Assembly: GCA_025929895.1 (NCBI GenBank) | Contig: JAICPI010000014.1 | Span: 1-52,049 of the forward strand | DNA: 52,049 nucleotides | From: Thermoleophilia bacterium | Lineage (GTDB): Bacteria; Actinomycetota; Thermoleophilia; Gaiellales; Gaiellaceae | Reading direction: 5' to 3' | In this document: piece after piece, positions 21,747 through 28,978 of the stretch | Layout: each line of letters opens with the position of its first letter | Numbering within the stretch: the stretch's first letter is position 1 | Notes under the pieces: generated by a model | What the model saw: only the letters and a program-made list of their open reading frames with translations | Database searches by the model: none | What the model was told of the DNA's origin: nothing | Made by a program: the position numbers and the translations under genes

Positions 21747-23195
21747 ATGACGCTCGACAACCGCACCCGCTGGCTCGCGCTCTACGTGTTGTGCCTGGGC
21801 GACATCATGATCGTGCTGGACGGCACGATCGTGAACGTCGCGCTGCCGACGATCCGGGACGACCTCGGGTTCTCGCAGACGTCGCTCGCGTGGGTCGTGA
21901 ACGCGTACCTGCTCACCTTCGGCGGCTTCCTGCTCCTCGGCGGCCGGCTCGGGGACCTGTTCGGTCACCGGCGGTTGTTCCTGACGGGGATCGTCATCTT
22001 CACGGGCGCCTCGCTCGCCTGCGGCGTGTCGACCTCGCAGGAGATGCTGATCGCCTCGCGCGCCGTGCAGGGCATCGGCGGTGCGATCGTGTCCGCGGTC
22101 GCGCTCTCGCTGCTGATGACGCTCTTCACCGAGCAGGGGGACCGCGCGAAGGCGATGGGCATCTTCGGCTTCGTCCTCTCGGGCGGCGGCGTGATCGGCG
22201 TCCTCGCCGGCGGGTTCCTCACCGACCTGCTCGACTGGCACTGGATCTTCCTCGTCAACCTCCCCGTCGGCGTCGCGGTCTACGTCCTCACCCTTCGTCT
22301 CCTCCCGAAGGGCCAGGCGACGGCGACCGGGCGCGTCGACTTCGCCGGTGCCGTCACGGTGACGGGGGCGCTGATGCTCGCCGTCTACGCGATCGTGAAC
22401 GGGAACGAGGTCGGCTGGACGTCCGGGCGGACGCTCGGGATGCTCGGCGGCGCCGTCGCGCTGCTCGCCCTGTTCCTCGTGCTCGAGTCTCGCATCCGCG
22501 AGCCGCTCGTCCCGCTCGGCCTCTTCCGCAACCGCAACGTCTCGACGGCGAACATCGTCGGCGCGCTGATGGCCGCGGGCATGTTCGCGTACTTCTTCTT
22601 CTCGGCGCTCTACCTCCAGCTGGTGCTCGAGTACACGCCGATGGAGGTCGGCCTCGCCTACCTGCCCGGCACGATCGTGTGGGGCGCGTCGTCGGCGCTG
22701 CTCTCGGAGCGGCTCGTGATGCGCTACGGGATCAAGCGGCCGCTGCTGGCCGGCCTGACGCTGATGATCGTCGCGCTCGCGCTCCTCGCGCGCACGCCGG
22801 CCGACGGCAGCTGGGCGGTCGACATCCTCCCGGCCACGCTCGCGCTCGGCCTCGGCGCCGGGATCGCGTTCAACCCGATCCTGCTCGCGGCGATGAGCGG
22901 CGTCGCGCCGCAGCAGGCCGGGCTCGCGTCGGGCGTCGTGAACACCGCGTTCATGATGGGCGGCGCGGTCGGGCTCGCGATCCTGGCGAGCCTCGCGGAC
23001 TCGAGGAGCGACGGGCTCGTCGCCTCGGGCGACTCGATGGCGCCCGCGCTGAACAGCGGCTACCACGTCGCCTTCCTGGTCGGAGGGATCTTCCTCGCAA
23101 CTGCCGCCGTCGGGGCCGCGCTCCTGCGGGAGTCCCCGCCCGCGCACGCGCACGAGGAGGCGATGGTGCCGGCGTTCGCGGAAGGCGACAGCTGA
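21747..23195 (+). CDS. MFS drug exporter, DHA2 (EmrB/QacA) family
   Basis: 482 aa with about 14 membrane helices. Signature stretches are the opening LALYVLCLGDIMIVLDGTIV (motif D1), LGGRLGDLFGHRRLF (motif A) and LVNLPVGVAVYVL, plus the antiporter motif C-like region FGFVLSGGGVIGVLAGGFL in helix 5. It should export hydrophobic drugs or metabolites in exchange for protons. The start has GAGGAGG 6 nt upstream. The ABC ATPase starts 4 bases after its stop, so pump and ABC pair form one operon. Confidence 0.92.
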   Translation: MTLDNRTRWLALYVLCLGDIMIVLDGTIVNVALPTIRDDLGFSQTSLAWVVNAYLLTFGGFLLLGGRLGDLFGHRRLFLTGIVIFTGASLACGVSTSQEMLIASRAVQGIGGAIVSAVALSLLMTLFTEQGDRAKAMGIFGFVLSGGGVIGVLAGGFLTDLLDWHWIFLVNLPVGVAVYVLTLRLLPKGQATATGRVDFAGAVTVTGALMLAVYAIVNGNEVGWTSGRTLGMLGGAVALLALFLVLESRIREPLVPLGLFRNRNVSTANIVGALMAAGMFAYFFFSALYLQLVLEYTPMEVGLAYLPGTIVWGASSALLSERLVMRYGIKRPLLAGLTLMIVALALLARTPADGSWAVDILPATLALGLGAGIAFNPILLAAMSGVAPQQAGLASGVVNTAFMMGGAVGLAILASLADSRSDGLVASGDSMAPALNSGYHVAFLVGGIFLATAAVGAALLRESPPAHAHEEAMVPAFAEGDS

Positions 23196-23199
23196 GCGC

Positions 23200-24096
23200 G
23201 TGAGCGACCTCGCGATCCGCCTGCGCGGCGTCGTCAAGCGCTACGGGCCGATCACCGCCGTCGACGGGCTCGACCTCGACGTCCCGCTCGGCACGTGCGT
23301 CGGCCTGCTCGGGCCGAACGGCGCCGGCAAGTCGACGACGATGCGGTTGCTCACCGCGCAGGCGATCGCCGACGAGGGCGAGCTCGAGCTGCTCGGCTTC
23401 CGGCTGCCCGAGGAGTCGAAGCAGGCGCGCGCGCAGCTCGGAGTCACCCCGCAGCTCGACAACCTCGACGTCACGCTCACCGTGGAGCAGAACCTGCTCG
23501 TCTTCGCGTACCTGTACCGGATCGGGCGCGGGGAGCGGCGCGACGCTGTCGAGCGTGCGCTCGAGCTGGCGAAGCTCGTCGACCGCCGCGACTCGCGCGT
23601 CGACAAGCTGTCGGGCGGGATGCGGCGGCGGCTGCTGATCGCGCGCGCGCTCGTCCACCGGCCGCGGCTCGTGCTTCTCGACGAGCCCACCGTCGGGCTC
23701 GACCCGCAGGTGCGGCAGGAGCTCTGGGCGCTCGTCGACGCGCTCCGCAGCGAGGGCACCACGATCCTCATGTCCACGCACTACATCGAGGAGGCGCAGC
23801 GGCTCGCCGACACCGTGCTGATCATGTCCCACGGCAAGGCCGTGGCTGCCGGCACGCCCGCCGAGCTCGTGCGCGAGCATGCGGGCGACGAGGTCCTGGA
23901 GGTCTACGGTCCGCCGTCGCGCCTGGCCGAGGTCGAGGCGGAGGCCGCCGGTGAAGGCCTGCGCACGCGCCGCACCGGTACGAGCGTCTCGGTCCTCGGC
24001 GTGGAGTCGGGGAACGGCTTCGCGCCCGAGGGCGAGCGGCGCCCGGCGAACCTCGAGGACGTCTTCGTCCTGCTCACGGGCGAGGAGATCGCCTGA
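23200..24096 (+). CDS. ABC transporter ATP-binding protein, DrrA/NodI-like
   Basis: 298 aa, GTG start. Walker A is GLLGPNGAGKST, the Q-loop is VTPQLDNLD, the signature is KLSGGMRRRLLIARAL, Walker B is LVLLDEPTVGLDP and the H-loop is STHYIEEAQRL. The C-terminal extension (EVLEVYGPP to EDVFVLLTGEEI) is typical of DrrA/NodI ATPases, which energise ABC-2 permeases exporting drugs, lipo-oligosaccharides or glycolipids. The TGA overlaps the permease ATG (TGATG). Confidence 0.93.
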   Translation: MSDLAIRLRGVVKRYGPITAVDGLDLDVPLGTCVGLLGPNGAGKSTTMRLLTAQAIADEGELELLGFRLPEESKQARAQLGVTPQLDNLDVTLTVEQNLLVFAYLYRIGRGERRDAVERALELAKLVDRRDSRVDKLSGGMRRRLLIARALVHRPRLVLLDEPTVGLDPQVRQELWALVDALRSEGTTILMSTHYIEEAQRLADTVLIMSHGKAVAAGTPAELVREHAGDEVLEVYGPPSRLAEVEAEAAGEGLRTRRTGTSVSVLGVESGNGFAPEGERRPANLEDVFVLLTGEEIA

Positions 24097-24896
24097 TGAC
24101 CGTCGCGACGCCCGCGCGCCAGCGCCGCCTGGGCCGGCTCGAGCGCTCGGCGCTCACCGGCGTGCTCGTCCGCGAGGTCGTCAACTTCTCGTCGTACTGG
24201 CGCTCCTCGACGTTCTCGTCGACGGTCGAGCCGACGATCTACCTGCTCGCGTTCGGCTTCGGGTTCGGCGCGCTCGTCGGGCGGATCGGGGGCTACGAGT
24301 ACGTCGAGTTCGTGGGGACGGGCACGGTCGCGACTGCGGTGCTGTTCTCGAGCGCGTTCCCGGCGATGTTCGGGACGTTCGTCAAGTACCAGTTCCAGCG
24401 CACGTACGACGCGATCCTCGCGGCGCCCGTCGACACGGAGGAGCTCGTCACCGCGGAGGCGCTCTGGATCGCGACCCGCGCCGGGGTCTACGGCTGCGTG
24501 CCGCTGCTCGTGGCGATCGCGTTCGGGCTCGACCCGGCGTGGGGGATGCTCGCGGTCCCGCTGATCGCGTGGGTGTCTGGCTTCGGGTGGGCGTGCTTCG
24601 GGATCTCGGTCGCCGGGTTCTCGAAGTCCTTCGAGAACTTCAACTACGTCGTCAGCGCTGTGCTGACGCCGCTCTTCCTCGTCGCGGGGACCTTCTTCCC
24701 GCTCGACCGGCTCCCGGGCTGGGCGCAGTTCCTCGGCAACTTCAACCCGCTGCACCACTGCGTCGAGCTCGTGCGGCACGCCGCCTTCGGGTGGGAGGGG
24801 TGGACCGACCTGCTCCGGCTCGGCGTGCTCGTCGTCTTCGGGCTCGTCGTCTGGCGCATCGCGATCCGCGCGATGACGCGCAAGCTGATCGACTGA
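24096..24896 (+). CDS. ABC-2 type permease, DrrB/NodJ-like
   Basis: 266 aa with six predicted membrane helices: an N-terminal cytoplasmic stretch, YLLAFGFGFGALVG, TVATAVLFSSAFPAMFG, the coupling region QFQRTYDAILAAPVDTEELVTAE, LLVAIAFGLDP, VSAVLTPLFLVAGTFFPLDRLP and the last helix LLRLGVLVVFGLVVWRIAIRAM. The PVDTEE and FFPLDRLPGWAQ phrases are diagnostic for the NodJ/DrrB ABC-2 group. It works with the preceding ATPase. A strong hairpin follows the stop. Confidence 0.92.
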   Translation: MTVATPARQRRLGRLERSALTGVLVREVVNFSSYWRSSTFSSTVEPTIYLLAFGFGFGALVGRIGGYEYVEFVGTGTVATAVLFSSAFPAMFGTFVKYQFQRTYDAILAAPVDTEELVTAEALWIATRAGVYGCVPLLVAIAFGLDPAWGMLAVPLIAWVSGFGWACFGISVAGFSKSFENFNYVVSAVLTPLFLVAGTFFPLDRLPGWAQFLGNFNPLHHCVELVRHAAFGWEGWTDLLRLGVLVVFGLVVWRIAIRAMTRKLID

Positions 24897-24907
24897 GGCG
24901 AGGGGAG

Positions 24908-24939
24908 TGGCGGGCGGCCGGCAAGGGGGCCGCCCGCCA
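24908..24939 (+). terminator. Hairpin after the MFS-ABC operon
   Basis: Perfect 12-base arms TGGCGGGCGGCC (24908-24919) and GGCCGCCCGCCA (24928-24939), with an 8-base loop, start 11 bases after the permease stop. The U-run is poor, as is usual in GC-rich actinobacteria. Confidence 0.65.
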
Positions 24940-25045
24940 CCGTTGGGGAAGACGACGGTCGTATAACCGGCGGGGACGGCTGCGGCACCCATCACCGCCC
25001 GACCGTCGTCTGGTCTTCAGATCGGCAGCCGGTAGGCCGAGCGAC

Positions 25046-25390
25046 CTACCCCAAACGGGTGATTCGGTCCGTCTTCGCGGCCATCACGAAGTCGTTGCGG
25101 TGGAGCCCTCGGATCTTGTGGGTCCACCAGCTCACCGTGGTGCGGCCCCACTCGACCAGCAGCGCGGGATGGTGGCCCTCCCGCTCGGCGAGCTCGCCGA
25201 CCTCGTTCGCGAAGGCAAGCGCGCCGGCGAAGTCGTCGAAGGAGAAGACGCGGCGGAGCCGCTCGACGCCGTCGACCTCGACGAGCTCCCACTCCGGCAC
25301 CTGCGGGTGGAGCTCGGCGACCTCGTCGGGCGTGACGGTCGGAGCGCCCGCTCGGCACGCGACGCACTTCGCTGCCGCGAGGCTCTCCAT
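25046..25390 (-). CDS. phhB: 4a-hydroxytetrahydrobiopterin dehydratase (pterin-4a-carbinolamine dehydratase)
   Basis: 114 aa. The active-site motif is EGHHPALLVEWGRTTVSWWTH, written here across residues 71-91; GHHP and the second His in WTHK are the family's catalytic histidines. FDDFAGALAFANEVGELAE is the conserved helix. The N-terminus carries an extra CVAC motif (residues 9-12), seen in many bacterial members. It dehydrates the carbinolamine made by pterin-dependent hydroxylases; in organisms without such hydroxylases its role is unclear. No hydroxylase is in the window. A GC hairpin sits in the leader just before the start. Confidence 0.88.
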   Translation of the reverse strand: MESLAAAKCVACRAGAPTVTPDEVAELHPQVPEWELVEVDGVERLRRVFSFDDFAGALAFANEVGELAEREGHHPALLVEWGRTTVSWWTHKIRGLHRNDFVMAAKTDRITRLG

Positions 25391-25405
25391 GGCAGCCAGC
25401 CTAGC

Positions 25406-25434
25406 GAGGGCCGGGGCGCCGAGCCCCGGCCCTC
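25406..25434. terminator. 12-base-stem hairpin between phhB and the histidine kinase gene
   Basis: Perfect arms GAGGGCCGGGGC (25406-25417) and GCCCCGGCCCTC (25423-25434) with a 5-base loop. On the phhB transcript it would lie in the 5' leader, 15 bases before the start codon. It could block read-through between the divergent units or control phhB expression. Confidence 0.45.
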
Positions 25435-25509
25435 TGTTCCCACCCCGTGTCCGCCGTTGTACACCCAGTCTGCACCGGGTTCCCAGGGGAGAACGCAGGC
25501 TTCGCTCAA

Positions 25510-25520
25510 CGTTCCTTGAG
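25510..25520 (+). promoter_or_regulatory. CGTTC-n-TTGAG box upstream of the histidine kinase gene
   Basis: CGTTCCTTGAG recurs as CGTTCGTTGAG before the gene at 27969. It is a candidate site for the OmpR-type regulator encoded between the two copies. Confidence 0.35.
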
Positions 25521-25542
25521 ACGGGCGGCGCCCGATTGCGGG

Positions 25543-25548
25543 AATGAT
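25543..25548 (+). promoter_or_regulatory. Possible -10 (AATGAT) of the histidine kinase gene
   Basis: AATGAT ends 6 nt before the ATG at 25555, matching the leaderless spacing seen elsewhere, but it is weaker than a TAnnnT box. Confidence 0.3.
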
Positions 25549-25554
25549 GGAGGC

Positions 25555-27231
25555 ATGCGGATCGGGATGCGGTGGTGGCTCGCGGTCGCCTTCGCGGCCG
25601 TGGCGGCGACGACTGCCGTCGCGGTTGCGCAGGTCTCCTCCGCGCGCTCGGAGGCGGAGTTCCGCGAGCGCGCTCAGGCGATCGTGGCCGGGAACGCCTT
25701 CGAGGCGACGATCGACCTGCGCGACGACCCCCTCGGTCGCGTCGCCGCCCGCCGGCGGCTGGCGCTGTTCGTCTTCGACGGCGAGGGGCGGCTGATCTCG
25801 CCGGAGCGGTCGCACGGCGTCCCGATCGCCCGGATCGCCGACCGCCGCGACGCGGTGCTCGCGGCGCTCGAGGGCAGGCGCGTCGTCTCGACGGACGAGA
25901 GCATCCGGGCGACGACGGTCGCGCTCCGGTTCGGCGGCGACGACCCGCGCGTGCTGCTCGCCTACGCCTCGCACCCGGAGCTCGAGGCCGAGCTCGGGAT
26001 CGTGCGGGACGAGATCGACCGGGCGGCGTGGATCGCGCTCGTCGTCGGCGGGCTCGTCGGCGCGGTGATCGCGAGCCTGATCGCGCTTCGGCTGCGCCGG
26101 ATCGGTCGCGCCGCCGCCGCGATCGAGGACGGCGACTTCGAGACCGCGCTCACACCGGACTTCCCGGACGAGGTCGGCGACCTCGCGGCGACGTTCGACC
26201 GGATGCGCAACCGGCTCCGCGCCTCGTTCCGGCAGGTCGAGGCCGACCGCGACCGGCTCGAGCGCCTGCTCGAGCGCCTCCAAGAGGGAGTCGTGGCGGT
26301 CGACGCGGACCTGACGGTGCAGTTCGCGAACCGCGTCGCGCGCTCGATGCTCGGCGAGCTGCGGACCGGCGCGCCCCTGCCGGAGCCGTGGGAGACCGAG
26401 TCGGTGCGCGCGTTCGCTGCGAAGCTCTTCTCGGCCGACTCGCCGAAGGAGCGGCGCGTCAGGCCGGACGACGAGCGGGTGTTCGCGCTCGCCGGCGTGC
26501 CCGCGGCGCCGGGCGAGCTCGGCATCCTCGTCATCCGCGACCTGACCGACGAGGAGCGCCGCGAGCGCGCGGAGCGCGAGTTCGTCGCGAACGCGTCGCA
26601 CGAGCTGCGCACGCCGCTGACGACGATCCTGGGCGCGATCGAGCTGCTCCAGGCCGGTGCGAAGGACGAGCCGACCACGCGCGACCGGTTCCTCACCCAC
26701 ATCGAGCGAGAAGCGGGCAGGCTCGTGCGGCTCACCCGCGCGCTGCTCGTGCTCGCGCGCGCGCAGACCCAGGAGGAGCAGCCGCGGCTGACGGCCGTCG
26801 AGCTGAAGCCGCTGCTCGACGAGGTCGCGGCGTCGACTCGATCGCTGCCGGGCGTCGACGTCCACGTCCGCTGCGACGAGGGGCTCTACGTCGCGGCCGA
26901 GCCCGACCTGCTCGAGCAGGCGCTCGCGAACCTCGCCGGGAACGCCGCCGAGCACACGCAGCGCGGGGACATCGTGATCGCCGCCGCGGGCGACGGGAAC
27001 GGGAGCGTTCGCATCGAGGTGCGCGACTCCGGGCCCGGTGTCCCCGCGAGCATCCGCGGCCGCGTCTTCGACCGCTTCTATCGGCCGTCGCCCACGAACG
27101 GCGACGGCTTCGGGCTCGGCCTCGCGATCGTGCGCCAGGCGGTCCGCGCGCAGGACGGCACGATCGAGCTGGACGACACGCCCGACGGCGGCACCCGGGT
27201 GACGATCGAGCTGGCGAGGGTGGACCGGTGA
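25555..27231 (+). CDS. Sensor histidine kinase (HAMP-PAS-HisKA-HATPase)
   Basis: 558 aa. Membrane helix 1 is at residues 6-26 and helix 2 at about 158-180, with an extracellular sensor of about 130 residues between. HAMP follows (181-235), then a PAS-like domain (about 240-330). The phospho-accepting His349 is in ANASHELRTPLT. The ATP domain has the N box NLAGNAAEHT, the G1 box RDSGPGV, F box VFDRFYRP and G2 box GFGLGLAI. It should phosphorylate the OmpR-type regulator whose GTG overlaps its stop (GTGA). Gene order kinase then regulator is the less common one. The architecture resembles PhoR, but no phosphate genes are nearby. Confidence 0.92.
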   Translation: MRIGMRWWLAVAFAAVAATTAVAVAQVSSARSEAEFRERAQAIVAGNAFEATIDLRDDPLGRVAARRRLALFVFDGEGRLISPERSHGVPIARIADRRDAVLAALEGRRVVSTDESIRATTVALRFGGDDPRVLLAYASHPELEAELGIVRDEIDRAAWIALVVGGLVGAVIASLIALRLRRIGRAAAAIEDGDFETALTPDFPDEVGDLAATFDRMRNRLRASFRQVEADRDRLERLLERLQEGVVAVDADLTVQFANRVARSMLGELRTGAPLPEPWETESVRAFAAKLFSADSPKERRVRPDDERVFALAGVPAAPGELGILVIRDLTDEERRERAEREFVANASHELRTPLTTILGAIELLQAGAKDEPTTRDRFLTHIEREAGRLVRLTRALLVLARAQTQEEQPRLTAVELKPLLDEVAASTRSLPGVDVHVRCDEGLYVAAEPDLLEQALANLAGNAAEHTQRGDIVIAAAGDGNGSVRIEVRDSGPGVPASIRGRVFDRFYRPSPTNGDGFGLGLAIVRQAVRAQDGTIELDDTPDGGTRVTIELARVDR

Positions 27232-27914
27232 GCTCGCGCGTGCTCGTCGTCGACGACGATCCGGGGATCCTCGACGTCGTCAGCTACGCGCTCGAAGGCG
27301 AGGGGTTCGAGGTCGAGACCGCCGCCGACGCCGACGACGCCGAGCGTGCGCTCGAGCAGGCGTTCGACCTCGTCGTCCTCGACGTGATGCTGCCGGGCGG
27401 CTCGGGCACCGACCTCTGCCGCAGGCTCCGCGCGAACGGCGACGTCGTCCCGGTGCTGATGCTGACCGCGCGCGACGCGGAGACCGACCTCGTCGTCGGG
27501 CTCGAAGCCGGCGCCGACGACTACGTGACGAAGCCGTTCTCGACGGCCGAGCTCGTCAGCAGGGTGCGCGCGATGCTCCGGCGCCGGGAGTACGACCGCT
27601 CCGAGGGGCTCTCCGTTCGCCAGGTGGGAGGACTTCGGCTCGACGTGACGCGCTACGAGGCGCAGGTCGAGGACACGGTCGTCCAGCTCACGCCGTCCGA
27701 GTTCCGGATCCTCGCGCTGCTCGCCGAGCGGCCGGAGCACGTGTTCTCGCGGCGCGAGATCATGCAGCACCTGTGGGACAGCTCGCACGTCGGGGACGAG
27801 CACGCGTGCGAGGTGCACATCTCGAACCTCCGTCGCAAGATCGAGCGCGACCCGGCCGCGCCCGAGCGGCTGCTGACCGTGCGCGGGTTCGGGTACAAGC
27901 TCGTCCCGGCCTGA
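27228..27914 (+). CDS. OmpR/PhoB-family response regulator
   Basis: 228 aa. The receiver has the acidic pocket VDDDPG, phospho-acceptor Asp52 in LVVLDVMLPG, Thr in MLTARD and Lys in VTKPFS. The C-terminal winged helix (LTPSEFRILALLAERPEHVFSR, then the recognition region EVHISNLRRKIE and the wing VRGFGYKL) is complete. It is coupled to the kinase gene by a GTGA overlap. A CGTTC-n-TTGAG box lies upstream of the kinase gene and again right after this gene, so autoregulation plus control of the next gene is a reasonable guess. Confidence 0.95.
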   Translation: MSSRVLVVDDDPGILDVVSYALEGEGFEVETAADADDAERALEQAFDLVVLDVMLPGGSGTDLCRRLRANGDVVPVLMLTARDAETDLVVGLEAGADDYVTKPFSTAELVSRVRAMLRRREYDRSEGLSVRQVGGLRLDVTRYEAQVEDTVVQLTPSEFRILALLAERPEHVFSRREIMQHLWDSSHVGDEHACEVHISNLRRKIERDPAAPERLLTVRGFGYKLVPA

Positions 27915-27919
27915 GCATC

Positions 27920-27936
27920 TTGAGCGTTCGTTGAGG
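27920..27936 (+). promoter_or_regulatory. TTGAG direct repeat, candidate OmpR-type binding site
   Basis: TTGAGCGTTCGTTGAGG holds TTGAG twice with an 11-base period, the spacing of PhoB/OmpR-family direct-repeat sites. It includes the CGTTC-n-TTGAG box shared with 25510-25520 and lies about 33 bases before the next start. Confidence 0.4.
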
Positions 27937-27956
27937 TAGGCCGGGCTCCCCGCGGG

Positions 27957-27962
27957 CAGAGT
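27957..27962 (+). promoter_or_regulatory. -10 element (CAGAGT) of the 68-aa protein gene, leaderless
   Basis: CAGAGT ends exactly 6 nt before the GTG at 27969; no Shine-Dalgarno is present. Confidence 0.4.
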
Positions 27963-27968
27963 CCGCCC

Positions 27969-28175
27969 GTGGGGATGCACGTCGGCGACCGGGTTCGGCT
28001 GCGCGCGGCGGTCTCGAACGCAGCGAGGGGGACCGAGGGCCAGGTCTTCGGCCTCTATCGTCGCCACGGCCGCGTCGAGGTCGTCGTGGCGCTGAACGGC
28101 CGCGTGATCATCGTCGAGGAGAGGGACCTCGACCTGGTCGCGGCCGAAAACGGTGAGCGAGACGCCGCGACCTGA
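27969..28175 (+). CDS. Small SH3/KOW-like protein
   Basis: 68 aa, GTG start. The pattern HVGDRVRLRAAVSNAARGTEG-QVFGLY and VEVVVALNGRVIIVEERDLDLV gives five short beta strands of an SH3-like barrel, with a KOW-type GDRVRL opening. Such proteins bind nucleic acid or act as small adaptor barrels; the exact role is unknown. It follows the two-component pair and has its own leaderless promoter. The next gene overlaps its end by 23 bases. Confidence 0.6.
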   Translation: MGMHVGDRVRLRAAVSNAARGTEGQVFGLYRRHGRVEVVVALNGRVIIVEERDLDLVAAENGERDAAT

Positions 28176-28545
28176 GGCGGGCATCGTTTTCGGCGCCGGC
28201 GGGAACGAGGACGGCATCCGCAGGCGCGCCACACCAGCTCGCTATGCCCTTCGGCTCGTCGTCGCCGTGGCGTACGTCGGCGCGCTGGTCCTCGCGCTCC
28301 AGCTCTCGGGCCTCGGCGGCGGCGTCGCCGACGAGCCGGCGCAGGCGGAGCCCGTCGCGGTGGCGCCCGCCGGGAAAGCCCCGCCGAACCGGCCCGCCAC
28401 CGTGCCGAAGCGGATCCCGGCGTGGGCCTGGGCGACGTACCGCTGGCACGACGACCGGACCGGCGTCCGCCCGCCCGACGCCCCGCCGACGCTCCCGGCC
28501 TGGTACTGGGAGTGGCGCGCGTGGAAGGCGGAAGTCGACCCGTAG
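28153..28545 (+). CDS. Single-pass membrane protein with a Trp-rich tail
   Basis: 130 aa from GTG. One hydrophobic helix (LRLVVAVAYVGALVLALQL) at about residues 33-51 follows a basic cytoplasmic segment. The outside part is a Pro/Ala linker and then a tail with seven Trp residues: PKRIPAWAWATYRWHDD and LPAWYWEWRAWKAEVDP. The W-x-W spacing and Pro-Ala-W repeats suggest two copies of a short motif that may bind carbohydrate, peptidoglycan or the membrane surface. I recognise no family. The start overlaps the previous gene, and its TAG stop forms the first bases of the next gene's -10. Confidence 0.6.
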   Translation: MSETPRPEAGIVFGAGGNEDGIRRRATPARYALRLVVAVAYVGALVLALQLSGLGGGVADEPAQAEPVAVAPAGKAPPNRPATVPKRIPAWAWATYRWHDDRTGVRPPDAPPTLPAWYWEWRAWKAEVDP

Positions 28546-28548
28546 AGT
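28543..28548 (+). promoter_or_regulatory. -10 element (TAGAGT) of the GFA-family gene, leaderless
   Basis: TAGAGT starts with the TAG stop of the preceding gene and ends 7 nt before the GTG at 28556; no Shine-Dalgarno is visible. Confidence 0.45.
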
Positions 28549-28555
28549 CCCGGGT

Positions 28556-28969
28556 GTGGCGGTCCTCACCGGTGGTTGTCTCTGCGGGGGCGTCCGCTTC
28601 GAGCTGACGGAGCCGCCGGCGGCCGCGAGCTACTGCCATTGCACGCGCTGCCAGCGGAGGACGGGGACCGCGGCCTCCGCGCAGGTGCGCATCGTGCCCG
28701 GGTCGCTCCGCGTCCTCGAGGGTGAGGCGCTCGTGCGGAGCTACCAGCCGCCGGACGGGTTCGCGAAGTCGTTCTGCTCGGTCTGCGGCTCGGCGCTCTG
28801 GAGCGCCGACCCCGAGGGCAACGTCTCGGGAGTTCGTCTGGGCGCGTTCGACGGCGACCCCGGGATCAGGCCGTCGTACCGGCAGTACGTCGCGTACGCC
28901 GCCGTCTGGGAGCCGCTGCCCGACGACGGCCTCGAGCGCTTCCCGGAGCGACGCCCACCGGATCCGTAA
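28556..28969 (+). CDS. GFA-family (glutathione-dependent formaldehyde-activating / CENP-V) zinc protein
   Basis: 137 aa. The zinc-binding cysteines are all present: GGCLCGGVRF, YCHCTRCQRRTG and FCSVCGSALW. The fold is the CENP-V/GFA domain. Annotated members include S-(hydroxymethyl)glutathione synthase, but most actinobacterial ones have no known substrate, and glutathione is generally absent in this phylum. GTG at 28556 is chosen over an overlapping GTG at 28554 because it is in frame. The stop TAA forms the first bases of the ltrA -10. Confidence 0.85.
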   Translation: MAVLTGGCLCGGVRFELTEPPAAASYCHCTRCQRRTGTAASAQVRIVPGSLRVLEGEALVRSYQPPDGFAKSFCSVCGSALWSADPEGNVSGVRLGAFDGDPGIRPSYRQYVAYAAVWEPLPDDGLERFPERRPPDP

Positions 28970-28972
28970 GCT
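28967..28972 (+). promoter_or_regulatory. -10 element (TAAGCT) of the ltrA-like gene, leaderless
   Basis: TAAGCT starts with the TAA stop of the GFA gene and ends exactly 6 nt before the GTG at 28979. Confidence 0.45.
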
Positions 28973-28978
28973 GCGCGC

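Noticed and set aside
21360-23237. 625-codon frame antisense to the MFS gene
   Set aside because: Its composition (Arg, Glu, Asp, His) is the mirror of a hydrophobic transporter; it has no motif of its own.
24383-24400. Second possible copy of the trpF palindrome (AAGTACCAG in the ABC permease)
   Set aside because: Only one arm is present and it encodes conserved permease residues KYQFQ; no inverted partner.
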